From positions 248,001 through 312,000 of the forward strand of contig BRON01000010.1 of assembly GCA_024345305.1 (NCBI GenBank): DNA of 64,000 nt. Reading direction: 5' to 3'. Both the position numbers and the translations under genes were made by a program. This document shows positions 23,325-35,635 of this stretch, piece after piece. The notes beneath the pieces were generated by a model. The model was not told the DNA's origin, searched no databases, and saw only the letters and a program-made list of their open reading frames with translations. The DNA comes from Mrakia gelida (Eukaryota; Basidiomycota; Tremellomycetes; Cystofilobasidiales; Mrakiaceae). The stretch's first letter is position 1, and each line of letters begins with the position of its first letter.

Positions 23325-26300
23325 ATGTCTTCTCCAGTTCCAGGTTCTCCTAACGAGTAAGTTGACCTCCGTCTTGGTACTCGAGCGAACGAACGAGATG
23401 GAGCTCATCGCCTTCCCTGCCTTTCCCATCACCTCGACTCTCTTTCGCCACCCTTCCTCCCTTCCCCTCCTTGCAGCCGAGGCCCTAGACCAACGCCCAG
23501 TCTCGCACAGAACGACAGAGGTGAGTGGTTCTCCTTCCTCCCTCTCCGTCTTCGATCACGAGAGAGTGAAGGTTTTCACGGGTCGCAATGAGCTCGAGAC
23601 GATCTCCTCCCTTCAAGTCGAGCTGACCTTCTCTCCTCCCTCCCTCCCTTCCTTCTCTCATCGTCCAGTCGCCGAGAAGTAAGCCCTCGCACTTTTTTTG
23701 GGAGCCGATGGCGACCTTGTTTCTGACTCTACACTCTTTTTGATTCCTCGGTCCAGCGAAATGAAAATCCTCCTCGCGACGGACAACCACATCGGATACC
23801 TCGAGAAGGACCCAGTCCGAGGTCAAGACTCCTTCATCGCCTTCAGGGAGATCCTCGAACTCGCAAAGGAGAACGATGTCAGTACTCCAGATTCCACACT
23901 CCTCTACCATCGCCTTCGTCGAAGCACGACGCGTCGATCAAGCCCAGAAAGACTCCCTCGTCTCGCGTTTCTGAGCTCGAAGCTCACACTCTCCCTCCCT
24001 CCCTTCCTCCCTCCCTCGTCAGGTCGACTTCGTTCTTCTCGCCGGAGACCTCTTCCACGACAACAACCCAAGTCGATACACCATCCACCAAACCATGGCC
24101 ATGCTTCGAGAGTTCTCCCTTGGCAACAAACCCGTTCAGATCGAGCTTCTGAGTGATCCAGACGAAGGGAGACCAGACGGATTCACGTGAGTGACTTTCG
24201 ACTTTGCCTTCGACGCGTCCTCTTCCCTTCCCTTGTTGAGACCTGACTCGACTGTGAGTTCGGTTCTTTCAGGTTTCCTTCCGTCAACTACGAGGACTAC
24301 AACCTCAACGTCGGAATCCCAGTCTTCTCCATTCACGGAAACCACGACGATCCTCAAGGGACTTCAGCTGTTCGTCCTCGTCCCTCCTCGCGCTCATCCT
24401 CAACCGTTACCCTCGTTTGCCCAACTGACCTCCCTCCGCCCACTCTCTTCGATCCTGATTAGGCCGGAGCTCTCTCAGCAGTCGATCTTCTCTCCGTCGC
24501 TGGTCTCGTCAACTACTTCGGAAAGACCGACCTCGGCGCCGACGACGACCGCTCGGACGCTCAGAAGAAGGGTCTCAACATCTCGCCCGTTCTGCTCAAG
24601 AAGGGAGACACCAAGCTCGCTCTTTACGGGATCGGGAACATCAAGGACAAGAGGTTGAACGCTGAGATGAGGAACGGAAGGGTGAGGATGCTGAAGCCTG
24701 CTGAGGGAGGGGACGAGTGGTTCAATTGCGTTTTGGTTCATCAGAATCGGTAAGTAGTTCGGTTCTCGCCCCTGTGGATGGATGAGTCGGAGTTGTGGAC
24801 AGGAAGAGAGCGCTGACGCAACGCGTTCTTACTTCGTTCACCTCGTAGAGTGGCTCACAACAAGAACGAGTTCGTTCCGGAGGACATGTTCGACGACTCG
24901 ACGGATCTCGTCATCTGGGGACACGAGCACGACTGTCGGATCATCCCTGAGGCCGTTGCCGAGAAGGAGTACTGGATCTCCCAACCTGGATCGAGTGTCG
25001 CGACGAGTTTGGCGGAGGGAGAGGCGTTGGAGAAGTGAGTGTCCCGTTTCGCTCCTCGTCGCGTCCATCTCTTCGCTCTCTTCGCCTCGAATGATCTTTT
25101 CGACACTGACGGCTTGATTCTCTTCCTTTGTTTACCTCATTTGGTACCGCAGGAAAGTCGCGATCCTTCGAATCCAAGGGAAGAAATTCCAGATCGATCC
25201 CATCCCTCTCAAGACCGTTCGACCCTTCGTGATGAGGCAGATCGAGATGGCCGACGCTGCTGAGGAGCATGGGGTGGATTTGACGAGCAAGCAGAAGGTT
25301 ACGGAGTTCTTGAGGAGTCAGGTCAGTCTTCGTCCAGTCTTCCTTCGACGCTCGAGGGCTCGATCTTGGATCGAGACGCGATTCGAATCGACGCGACGAA
25401 GAACGAACGAGGGACGAAGCTGACTGCATTTTTTTCACGTTCCTTTCTTCGCTCAGGTGATGGAGTGTGTAGCTGAAGCCAACGCTCAGTGGGACGAGAG
25501 GAACCGAGGAGGCTCTCCGAGTGCATCTCAACCCAGCAGACCCAAGCCTCTCATCCGTCTTCGAGTTCGTCCATCCCTTCCCTCATTGCTCCCTCCTATC
25601 CTCGAACACCACTCTGACTTTCATCCTTCCCCTTCCCACCCTTTCTTCAGGTCGAAACCACCGGAGTCTCCGAGCTCACCAACATCCCTCGCTTCGGAGA
25701 ACGACTCGACAAGCTCGTCGCCAACCCCGGCAACCTCCTCCAGTTCCATCGACGCCGAGTCATCACCAAGCGAACCAACGTCAACATGAATCAACCAGAA
25801 GAGAACTCTGACGACGATGGACAGACGGCTGGATCGAGAGCTGCCAAGATCAAGATGTCGGATCTGGTTCACGAGTATCTCGTCGCCCAGGAGCTGAGCG
25901 TTCTGCCGGCGAACGCGTTGGAGCAGGCAGTGGATAACTTCGTGGAGAAGGGAAGCAAGATGGCTATCAAGGAGTGAGTTACACTCGTTCTGTTTCTTGA
26001 CAGGAGGAAGCTCGGGAACGAGACCCGACGAGACGAGCTGACAGATTCCTTTCCTTCCTCGCTCTCAGCTTCGTCGCCGAGACTCTCAAGATGTTCAATG
26101 CCAACGCTCGAGCCAAGAACCTGAACGAGGAAGATATCGAGGATGCTGTGAGTCCTCTTCATCGCGTCTATCTCGATTTCTGGGGCGCGCGAGAGAATGA
26201 CTTCGAACTACTCGACTGACTCGCCGCCCGCTCCTCTTCGACCCTTCACAGCTTCACCAAGAGAAGGACGCTGCTGTCTCTCAGTTCCAAGTCGATAACG

Positions 26301-27304
26301 GGGAGGGTGGTTCCAAGAAGAAGACCAAGGTTCGTTGTCTCGCTCGGGGTTACCTTGCCCATTTTCCTCCTTCTCTTTCTCATCGCCCCTCTCGCGAACG
26401 ATCGCTGACCCCTAGCCCTCCTTCTCGCTTCCTTCATACAGAAACGAATCGTCGGCGACTCGGACGAGGACGGAATGGACGTCGACGAGGAACCTTCTCG
26501 AGCTAGGGACTCCTTCGAGGACGACGACGACGAGGAGGAGGAAGACTCCGCTCCAGCCAAGAAGTCGGCGAAGGCTGCTCCCAAGAAGGCCGCTGCTGCG
26601 AAGGCTCCTGCGAAGAAGACGGCTGCTGCTGCTTCGAAGGCGAAGGGGAAGGGGAAAGGGAAGCTGGTGAGTTCGAGTCTGGTCTTCATTTCCGACGCGT
26701 TCTTGTTCGAACGAAGAGAGATGCTGACTCCTCTCTCGCTTCGCATGCTTGTTTCGTCGTGCAGTTCGACGATGGGAGCGACGAGGACGACTCGGATCAG
26801 AGCGTGGCTAGGAGTAGGAACGACGAGGAGGACGAGTCGGATGAGCCTGTTCCTGTTAAGAAGAAGGCTCCTGCGAAGGCTTCGAGGTGAGTCGAGCTCT
26901 TCCTCTCTTCTCGTTCGGATGATTTGTGAACTGTGCGACTGACCTCGATACTTTCCGTCGCCCTTCTCCAGTTCCAAAGCTCCAGCAAAGAAGGCGCCAG
27001 CGAAGAAGGCGCCGGCAAAGAAGTCGACCCAGTCTCAGCTCAAGTTCGTTCACGACTCGCCTCTTCCTCTCTTTCTTTGTCCCTCTGAAGGGTTCTTCGG
27101 ATCACTGACTCGATTTCCCTTCTCGCCTGCTCGCTCGCCGACTACAGCTTCGACCCAGTTCCTCGACGAAAGCCTCCCACCGTCGTTCGTCCCCCTTCCC
27201 TCGATCTCCCTTTGTTCCATTCCGACGCGATTGGTACTGACATCTCTCTCTTCCTTTCCTTGCTGCCGTTCGTTCCTCCTTAGGTCCTCAGCGACTCGGA
27301 CTAG
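23325..27304 (+). CDS. MRE11: Double-strand break repair nuclease Mre11
   Basis: Eighteen exons: 23325-23356, 23477-23520, 23669-23678, 23757-23877, 24023-24186, 24273-24369, 24463-24749, 24849-25034, 25153-25321, 25457-25564, 25651-25973, 26069-26147, 26252-26329, 26442-26666, 26765-26886, 26972-27043, 27148-27184, 27284-27304; 724 aa. The Mn-dependent phosphodiesterase motifs are complete: [28 protein letters not shown] and GHEHDC. The capping region follows ([19 protein letters not shown]). With Rad50 and Nbs1 it resects DNA ends and signals breaks. The C-terminal ~170 residues alternate acidic blocks ([14 protein letters not shown]) with histone H1-like [10 protein letters not shown] repeats, likely DNA-binding. 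Exon 3 is a 10-nt microexon and the last exon codes only VLSDSD. At least five donors are GTTCGT-type. Confidence 0.96.
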
Positions 27305-28196
27305 GCTGACCAGCCAGCTTCCTCGGCCGCGTTCTCTCTCGTTTCGTTTCTTTTGCTCTTCCCTCTTGCTGCCACTTCTTGCGATAATCAGCTTCGTCTC
27401 TCTCTTTGCTCTCTTAGTCTTTGCTTTGGTACCGTCTACGAACTTCACGATTTCTCCTCTCGTTCGTTCTCGGCTGGAGAGGAAAGAGCAGCGCCGACGC
27501 GACGAAGCGAAGCAAAGGGACCCGTCGCGACGGGATGGCTGGGAGACTCAGGATGCAGTTTTTACGAGGTCGAGATATGCAGAAATCGAAGAGACATCTC
27601 TCACGCACCGTAGAGAAGCGGAGAGCAAAACTTCCTCCCTTGACGACCGCTCTGGCGACTCCCCAAAACCCAACTTCACCTCGGCTCGCTCGTTCGCTCC
27701 CGACTCTCACCTTCTCGCCTCCCTCTCCTTCTCGTTTCTCGTTTTTCGTCCGTTCAAAAGGACATCACACTCGTTTGGATCGCTCTTAACCTCGTCCGCT
27801 CTTGGATATACCCTTCTTGGTGAGTATCGAGCTGGATGGACGAAGAAGAATGGAGGAAGAGCTCGAGGGAGGGAGGGAGGGGAGGAGAGGTGAAGCGAGG
27901 GACGGGGGAGGGAGACAGAAACAAGCTCTGAGCTGACACCTTTGCTCCTTTTCGGTCATTCTTTCGTAGGTCGTCTTTCAAGACCTTATCGCTCGCTACT
28001 AGTGAGTACGAGAGTGCGATTGGGGTAGTAGGGAGGTGTGGGAGGAGGGGAGGAAGGATCCAGGAACCCGTGTTGACCTTCGCTCTACTCCTCTCGTTTC
28101 TTCCTTATTCAGCTCGTCTTTCGCTCTCTACCACACTCTTTTCAATCACTCTACCTTCCTCTCGATAGCTCTCCTCTTCGATCACCCTCGAAAACC
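27305..28196 (+). other. Spacer and leader of the next gene, with two probable 5'-UTR introns
   Basis: GTGAGT at 27820 to CGTAG ending 27969 (with GAGCTGAC), and GTGAGT at 28002 to TTCAG ending 28112 (with GTTGACC), look like two leader introns upstream of ATG 28197. Position 27305 to about 27800 holds the MRE11 3' region and shows no gene. Confidence 0.4.
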
Positions 28197-29856
28197 ATGA
28201 AAACTCGAGGTTCCAAGGCTGCAGCTTCGGTTCCATCCGAGGTGAGCTTCGTTTGACGACTTCGCTTCTTAGTCTCGAAGTCGGAAGCTGAACTTTCTCC
28301 TCTGCTTCTTCCTTCGCTCATCCTGTTCCATTGTAGCTCCCTCTTCCGTCTCCCTCTCTCGCCGAATCCAAGAGGAAGGCACTGGGACCCATCATCAAGC
28401 AAGAGCAGGATCTCGAGCTCCCGCCACCTCCAGTCAACAAGCCGTCGTCTTCCGCTACAGTCGTCGCTTCGCCAGGACAGGAAGGTGCCCTAGCTCTTCT
28501 CACAGCCAGGATGGACCAGCTTCAAGCCATCGTCGAACGACAGAACCTTGCCTTCTCAGCCCTCTCAGCCGAGAACGTCACCCTCTCAGCGATCTCGTCG
28601 GCGCAAGAGGAAGCTCAGGACGCGACGAACAAGAGGGTCGATGGGATCGTCCAGTCAGGCAACAGGGAGCTCAGGAGGCTCTGGGAGGAGCAGGATGAGG
28701 TGAACGGGATGTTTGCGAGGGCTTTGACGGGTGCTAGCTGGGAGTGGAGGAGGTTGGGGGATGGGGAAGACGCAGGTGTTTGGGGACGCTTCTTGCCGGT
28801 GAGTCGCGTCGCGTTCGCTCGTCGCCGGTCTCTCGAGTCTTCGTCCTGCTTATCTCATCCCTTTTCGCGTCGTAAAAGATCCCAAACCCGTTCTCGCTTC
28901 TCCCGGACTTGCTCCTCTCGACCTACCCGCCTTCCTCTCCTACCTCCCGATCCAGGACGTCGACGGCGTCACCTCCACCCTCCTCTCCTTCCTCGACACG
29001 TCCGACCTCCTCTCTCTCTGTCGGGTCTCTCCGAAGCTACTGGAGTGGGCATCGGAGGTCATCTATCGGTCGGGGGAGGTTGAACTAAACTCAAGGGAGG
29101 CTGCGCTGCTGGTGGATGCAAGGGTGAGTCCAACTTCCCCCTTGTTCGACGCGACGCTTCTCGACCTCGACGCTGACCTCTTTGTCTTCGTTTCCGGTTC
29201 TTTCGTTTTCGTAGACATCCTACGTCGATCACACCCACAGCGACGAGATATCCACTCTCCTCTCCCCTTCGAAACTCGTCCTGCTCGCCAGAGACTTCCT
29301 CAGGTCGGACTTCCAGATCCTTCACCCCTCCTCCAGTGCGCCGCTCCTCCTCCAAAACGTCCAAATACGACCATTCGAACTCAACGACAATTCCCTCATC
29401 GCCTGGTCGCCTATCCTCGCCCACCTTAATCCCCTCGTCGTCATCCTCGGAAACCCGAGCGTCCATCTCCCTCCTCCTCACACCCTTCAAATCCGATCGT
29501 CCGACATCGCCTTCGCCGACGGATGGAGCTGCCTTGAGGATGTCAGGATCGTCGCACCCGCTCGAATCCCTCTCGTCGTCGGACAGGACGGACAGAGCGT
29601 GTTCGCCTTCCGACCGATCATGGAACGAACAGCGACGAGAGGGAGGAGGCAGGTTCACCTCTCGGTGGACTCCCTCTTCGAATCGAACGAACCTGGAGAG
29701 CCATACGGTGGAATGGTGGAGTCGTACGAGATCCAGGAGAGGGATATCGAGAGGTGGCGTGGTCCCGGGAGGCCCTTCCCAATTGCTCCAGGCGCCCTCT
29801 ACGCTCACGTCGTCGCAAAGCTGGAGCTGGTTAAGGAGCCGAGGAGGAGTAGGTAG
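28197..29856 (+). CDS. Coiled-coil and F-box-like protein of unknown function
   Basis: Four exons: 28197-28241, 28337-28798, 28956-29123, 29215-29856; 438 aa. An N-terminal basic/Ser-rich part is followed by a probable coiled coil (MDQLQAIVERQNLAFSALSA to ELRRLWEEQDEV, about residues 75-140). Then comes an F-box-like helix set (TLLSFLDTSDLLSLCRVSPK, LLEWASEVIYRSGEVEL). The C-terminal half resembles F-box/LRR receptor regions with regular hydrophobic spacing (LVLLARDFLRSDFQ, LNPLVVILGNP). The third acceptor is my choice: the upstream AAAAG would break the frame, while TCCAG at 28955 keeps it. No close family was recognised; binding to Skp1 is inference. Confidence 0.62.
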
Positions 29857-30524
29857 ACTAGTCGTCGGTTTCTTTGTTTAACTTCTTCCTTTCATTTCGT
29901 TCTCTCTCATCCGATCTTGCTTATCCCCTCGCTCGCTCGTTTCGTTCTTTCCCTTTGCTTTCTCTACGGACTCCCCTGCTTTTTCTCGACGCTCGTGTTC
30001 GTCACGCCTCGCTCGCTGCCTTCTTATCATTTGCTTGTCTTTCGCGCTAACCTCTCCTCACTCATTTTGCTTTACCACGTCCCTCTGCTTAATACTCACC
30101 GCCTTCTCTCATGACTTGCTTGTTTGTATCTACTCCTCTCGTCGGAAATTTTTGAGACGCGACGACATTCAAAGGTCGAGTCGACGCGTCTTTGTTGTTC
30201 ACCCGTCGCCACTCTCTTCGCTATCTCCCTCTCTCGACCTTTCAAGTGGTCGAGCTCCCCAAGCTTCGAGGAATGAGATTGAGATCGACAGCTCGGTTTC
30301 TTCCAAGGTTTGCTCCAAACTTTCCTCGCTCGTCTCGAAAGCGCAACGACGTCGCGTCGACTCTCGCCGTCGAGCGAGGGCGATGTGGCCGTCTCCTGTT
30401 CGCGTCCGAGGACGAACAATAAACTTTCGTTCGCAGTGAAAGCGACCGAAGTAAGAGTCGAAAGCAAATCATCCAATCGACCAACGCGTCGTCGAAAACC
30501 CGCCTGCGCCCCTCCTTTCCCGTC
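29857..30524. other. Convergent intergenic region (668 bp)
   Basis: Between the 3' ends of the coiled-coil gene and the MYND gene. It is pyrimidine-rich at 29870-30120. No gene or RNA was recognised. Confidence 0.4.
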
Positions 30525-32067
30525 TCAGTCGTCCCACAAGATCGGCATGCAAGTGGGTTGGTGACGACCATGCTTCCAATCTTCTCGTTGATGTTCTGAA
30601 GAATCGAAGAAAGAAAGAGGAGGAGGGGTTCAGTCCTAATCGGCGACGACGACGGGAAAGCAAGACGAAAGAAAACACGACGCGTCAACTCGCTCACCCT
30701 CCGAGCAGTACTTCCAGACTCGACACTGCAATCGAGAAGAGAGACATCGTCAGATCCCAGCGATCCCAGCGAGAAGAGGGAGATAACTAGGACAGGCAGA
30801 CTCACTCTCGCACAAGCTCTCAACTTCTTAACACCCTTCTCCTCGCAAGCCTTCAGCGAGCAGGTCGGTTGCAGGTCCTCCACAAAGTCCATGATCTCTG
30901 GAGCGTTCCTCGGGATGTCCTGCACGCATACGATCCTCCTGTAGACGACGAAGAAATCCGGCGCGGCTCCACGCCACTCGTAGGCTGGGACGGGCGTCTG
31001 GGCTTCTAAAGCGAACGACAGCGAGCGAAGGTGAGCTTCGACCGCTTTCGCGTTCGAGACGAGGTCTTGGTCGAGGAAGGGAATCGGGAGAGGAGGCGCT
31101 CTCTGAGAGGGTGTTGAGAGGGTGGACGTGGTGTAGGCGAAGAAGCAGTTCTGGATGATGCGGAGATGGGGAACTCTTCCTTGTTCAAGTTCTGCGACGC
31201 GTCGGCGACGCGAGACCGAGACGGAAAGGTCAGGATTTGAGAGAGCGAAGAGAACGGTATATGAGAGAGGTAAACTTACCAGCCTGAACGCGTCGATGGT
31301 CTTTTGATACATGACGTTTCTGAGCTTGATCGCGAGATCAGGTCGAGAGGAGAGGTAGAAAGGAAGTAGGGGAGTGCATGCTGTTCCCTGGAGGAGAAGG
31401 TCGTACGGGGAGTTGTAGACGGAGGGGGAGGGCTCGTCGATGGCGGCGGCGACGACCAGTGGCAGATACTTGGTTGCGAAGCAGTACTGGGACGAAGAGA
31501 AAGAAGGCGAAGAGGCAGAAAGAGGCAACGTCAGCGGAGGAGCAGGCGCGGAGGAGACAAAACGAGCCAACCTCGTAGGTGTTCCCCTCCAACCCCTTGA
31601 TGTGCGGAGCCGTCTCGAGTACGACGTGCACCTGTTGGAACAGAAGTGGGTCAGAGTCTACTCGACGAGAGCTCGATATCAAACGAGGAAAAGATGCTCA
31701 CAAGTTCACAAAGTCGCCCCCTTTCTTTCCCCATCGTCTCCCAGACCTCGTTCCACCCTCCCTCCCTGTCCAGCCCAAGAGCCAAAGCCAAAGGCTTCAT
31801 GTGCTCAAGCTGAGGTCGAACGAAGATCCTGTTTCCCGAGAGCGAAAGAGGACCAGTCGTTCCTCTCCAGGTGACGAACTCCTGCTCCGAACGACACCTG
31901 TCCATCAACTCCTCGACCTCCTTCTTCTCCTCCGGGACCATGCCTGGAACGTCGATCTTGTAGTTCTCTGGGAGGAGGAGACCTGGATGGTCGATGCGAA
32001 CCTCCGTGTCGTAGATCTTGGAAGGAGTGAAGGAGGGGGACTCTAGTTTGATGATGGTGGCGAACAT
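30525..32067 (-). CDS. MYND-type zinc finger protein
   Basis: Six exons: 31702-32067, 31572-31631, 31276-31486, 30806-31191, 30698-30725, 30525-30595; 373 aa. The C-terminus holds a complete MYND finger: CSLKACEEKGVKKL, CARCRVWKYCSEE, HQREDWKHGRHQPTC. MYND fingers bind short proline-rich peptides, and the region upstream has no SET or other named domain that I recognise. The 28-nt fifth exon lies within the finger. Junction 3 is odd: the obvious donor GTAAGT (31279) breaks the frame, whereas a GTTTAC donor four bases on (31275) keeps it. Start 32067 is the first Met with conserved-looking sequence after it; an upstream in-frame Met (32202) is possible. Confidence 0.72.
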
Positions 32068-32610
32068 ATCGAGAGGAGAGAGGGTGGGTGTTGGGAGGAG
32101 CTCGGCGAGAGTCGTCTGTCTTCCGTTTCGCTCGTCTTCGGCGTCTTTTCTTTCTTTCAAGATCAGACGACAGACCACACCACGTCGTGTAACTGCTGCC
32201 ACTTGGGAGCTGATGGTGCTGAAGGCTCACAGGATCGGCGCGAGAGGCCGTTGGAGCAGCGAGCGACGCGTCTCCGTCTCGTCTTGCTGCCGGACGCACA
32301 AGCGAAAACGAAGGCGGGGTTTGAGATATCGAAATAAAGCAGTAAAGAGGTTATCAAACGAAGAACAGGATAGCGAGCGTGTGGGAACGAGCGAAAGGCA
32401 GCAAACAAAAAGCAAAGCAGAGCGAAAACGAAAAACGAACGAAGCAAGAAAACGAAGGTGCTGGTTGTGAGCAAGCGAAGCAAGGAAAGCAAGCGAAGGA
32501 TAAAGCAGGGATACACGGAAGAGGTCTAGGTATATATAGAAACGAGGTGTGGATAGAGAGGGTGGGGAGATCTAGGAGGGAGAGGAGATGAGATGGACGC
32601 GAAGGGGAGA
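32068..32610 (-). other. Spacer between MYND and transporter genes
   Basis: 543 bp, leader of the MYND gene and 3' end of the transporter. An A/G-rich tract (32360-32480: GCAAAG, AAACGA-type low complexity) stands out. No gene recognised. Confidence 0.4.
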
Positions 32611-34799
32611 TCACGACGACGAGGGAGTTTTGAACCTGAAGATCCAGAGTCCGATGATCGAGACTCCGTAGCCTATGAAGGTCAGACCAAGGCACCGAGA
32701 GTCAGTTCTCGGGAAGCCGACGAAGGATTCTTGGGCTGAGCAGACTCACCAGCGACTTGCATCCCCGTCACGGCGTTCGCGAACACCAACCCGCTCCCCA
32801 TGATCAACGCGATGTCCTTCACGATCCCAGCGAGACTGAGCGCGAGTCCTCCGATCTTCTGGATGAGGACGAGAGCGAGGATGTTGAGAGAGAAGGCGAT
32901 GAAGGCGTTTCCGAGGAGGTAGTAGGGCGAGATGAGGGAGGTCGACGCGGCGGAGAAGAGAGCGACGAAGGGGGCTGTTCCTTCGAAGAGAGGGATGAGG
33001 AGGAGGTTGAGGGAGAAGCAGACCTGTTGATTCGAAAGCGAAGAAGTCAGCTCAAGGGATGAAAGTGGTGGAAGGGGAGACGAAGGGGAGAGAGGACGAA
33101 CGGGTGCGTAGTGATACAGCGAGGTGAGCGGATCCATCTTCTGGCCTTGAAGGAGGACTTGAATCAGGACGAGCCGAAGGGATTCCGACTGGAGAGAAGA
33201 AAGGATAAAGCGCGTGAGTTCAGTCCGTACAATTCACAAGACCATGGGGGCGAAAACTCACGATAACGGCTCCAAGCTGGCAGAGGAAACCAGGAAGGGA
33301 GAATCGAACCTCTCCGTACGCGGCGAGAGCGCATCCGAACGAGATGATCTGAAGGGGAAAACGAGGGTTAGAAAGGTTCTTCGCGAGCTCTAGAGTGCGA
33401 GAGACTCACGAGAATGACACAGATGCTCATGGGGTCGAGCTCTGAATTATTGAAGAAGAGTCGAAGAGGGCGTCAGGTCTCGTCTCGCTCTCGTCTCGGT
33501 CGAAGAAGGTTTGGAGGAGAAAGAAAGAGGTCAAACTCACTCCTCATCTTGAACAGTGCTGAGATGAGAAGGATAGAAGCTGGGATGAACGCCTGGTGAA
33601 GGGAACAAACGAAGAAAGCGAGTCAGCGAGCTGCCAGAAGGCAAAGAGAGTTCGAGACGCGTCGAAGCTCACCTTGAGCATCTGAACGAGCGACACGCTC
33701 AAGAGCAGGACAGCCGAGTTGCTGAGGATCAAACTAGCTGAGAAAAGCACTCCGATGGGGAGGACGGTCTTCGCGTAGGTCTTCCACTGCGAGAGAGAGA
33801 AGCGGAAGACGATCAGCTCGAGCTCGCGACCGGAGGATAAGAAGGTTGGGAACGACGTACCGAGAGAGCGTCTTCCGCCGAAGCGATCTTCATCCCCGAT
33901 GCTCCAGGAGCGAAGACCTTCAACAGACGAGTTCCGACGACCTGAGAGAGAGGAGAAGATAAGGGAGAGAGATGAGTTTGGGGTCCTCAAAAGAGAAAGG
34001 GAACGAGAGCGACGAACAGCGAATCCCATGTGGCAGGTGGTGAGGAAGATAGGCTTTGGACGGACGAAGAAGAGCGAGAGTCAGCATTCCAGTCGAGTAA
34101 GATGGAAGAGAGAGGTATGTAGACTTACGTAGGGGAAAGCGAGGACCGAGAGGATGTACTACGAGAAGAGGGGAGGGAAGCGAAAGTCCGGGGAGGTCAG
34201 CTCCTCTGGAGGGGTGAGCTCGAGGATTCGAGGGTGGGATGAAGGACGTACTTTGTTGCTCATGACGAGGAGCCAGCCCATCGTCAACTGAGAAGGGAAA
34301 GGAGAAGAGTAAGCTCGGGTCGATAGAGTATACTAGAGACGGGGAGGGACTCACGCTGAGACACCAGATGGGAAGGACTGGAAGCGAAGGAGGACAAGTC
34401 CGTCGAGGTCAGCTCGGTCGCTCCTTCTTCGAGCTCAACGAAGGAATCATCCCACTTACTGCTTCGCAAGTCCGTAGATGGAGGAGGAGCAGGTGTAGAG
34501 ATGGACTCTTCGGCCTTGGTTTTAGGATCGTCCTTCTCCCTCTTGAGATCCATGGCTTGGGTTGGAGGACTGGGAGGAGGAGTGTAAGGCGCGAGCAAGC
34601 TCATCCCCATTCCGAGAGTCGATCCATCCTCCTTCAGGTCCTTCTTCTCATCAGAGTACTCGGCCCCAGGTCCGCGTTCCAGATCAGGTGGGGAGAGGTA
34701 GGAGGAGGAGGAAGACGACGAAGAAGCTACGCTTCCTCTTCGCGAGAGGACTGGGAAGAAGTCGAGAAAGGACATTCGCTCGGTCGTGGGTGTTGCCAT
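32611..34799 (-). CDS. TPT/SLC35-type drug-metabolite superfamily transporter
   Basis: Thirteen exons: 34460-34799, 34355-34377, 34252-34287, 34129-34158, 34018-34053, 33861-33941, 33673-33786, 33541-33592, 33410-33441, 33262-33348, 33102-33188, 32750-33023, 32611-32672; 417 aa. After a ~115-residue Ser/Pro-rich cytosolic head comes a string of membrane helices: LTMGWLLVMSNKYILSVLAF, PIFLTTCHMGFAVVGTRLL, TVLPIGVLFSASLILSNSAV, SVSLVQMLKAFIPASILLIS, NILALVLIQKIGGLALSLAG and VAGYGVSIIGLWIFRF. LSNSAVLLLSVSLVQMLKA is the triose-phosphate transporter family signature, where the Lys contacts substrate. Fungal members sit in Golgi, ER or mitochondria and carry nucleotide sugars or phosphorylated compounds. 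The substrate cannot be told from sequence. Several consecutive exons are only 23-36 nt. Confidence 0.85.
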
Positions 34800-35635
34800 T
34801 GAAGAGGAGGAGGGTGACAGGAAAGGGTTGGGATACGACGAAAAAAGGAGGGTGGTTGGAGTGGAGGGGCCTTGTCGTGAAGATGTACAGGGGGAAGGAT
34901 GATCCTTGAAGGGGATTCTAGGGTGCAGGAATGCAGTTGGAGGAGAAGGAGGAGAGGAAGGAAGCGAAGGCGAGGAGGGATCGGAGGGCTGAGTCTCACC
35001 CGCCCGCGTCTCCCCTTCCCTTGTTTGGGAAGCAGAAATTCCTTCTTCGGCTTCTTCACGTTCCCTTTTCCACGCTTATCGAGAGAGCCAAGAATCCATG
35101 ATAACCAAGAAGGAACGGAAATCTTGGCCCGAACATCCCGTTCAGCCGAGTCCTTCGTCCCTTGTCGACACGACCGTCTCACCTTCGTTTTGCTTTTGCT
35201 TCCCTTGTCCTCGACTCGACGGAGGACAGCTCAGAGCTACGGGACGATGCATATATAGTGAAAGGCTAATTATCGGAGGGTCAAGATACGATGCCGAACC
35301 AAAGGAGGAGCCACGGGAAGCTAAATTAACAAGTTGGACGCGTCTGGTCTCGCCGCGACCTCTTCCCGCTCTCCACCAGACCAGTGTAGATTGAGGACAG
35401 GGAACGCCCCAAAGGGATCTCGAGGAACACGGCCCGTCTCTGAAACTCGTTGAGCTCGTGATGAAGAACGACAGCTGCTCAAAGGCGAGAGTCGACGTGC
35501 GACTCGCACTTTCTCCAAGCCGTTCAAAAAGAAAGAGCAACCACCATGTAGATCCTCCTTCTTCACAACCACTACGCGAAAAAACAGAATACAAAGGTAG
35601 TGGTGAAACGAGATGAGATCCGGTCCTACGAGAGT
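34800..35635 (-). other. Spacer between transporter and ILV6 genes (836 bp)
   Basis: Promoter and leader of the transporter and the 3' region of ILV6. No coding or structured RNA was recognised. Confidence 0.4.

Noticed and set aside
28861..28955. Longer third exon of the coiled-coil gene starting after AAAAG at 28879
   Set aside because: It would join out of phase with the preceding exon; the TCCAG acceptor at 28955 keeps the frame and the F-box-like helix.
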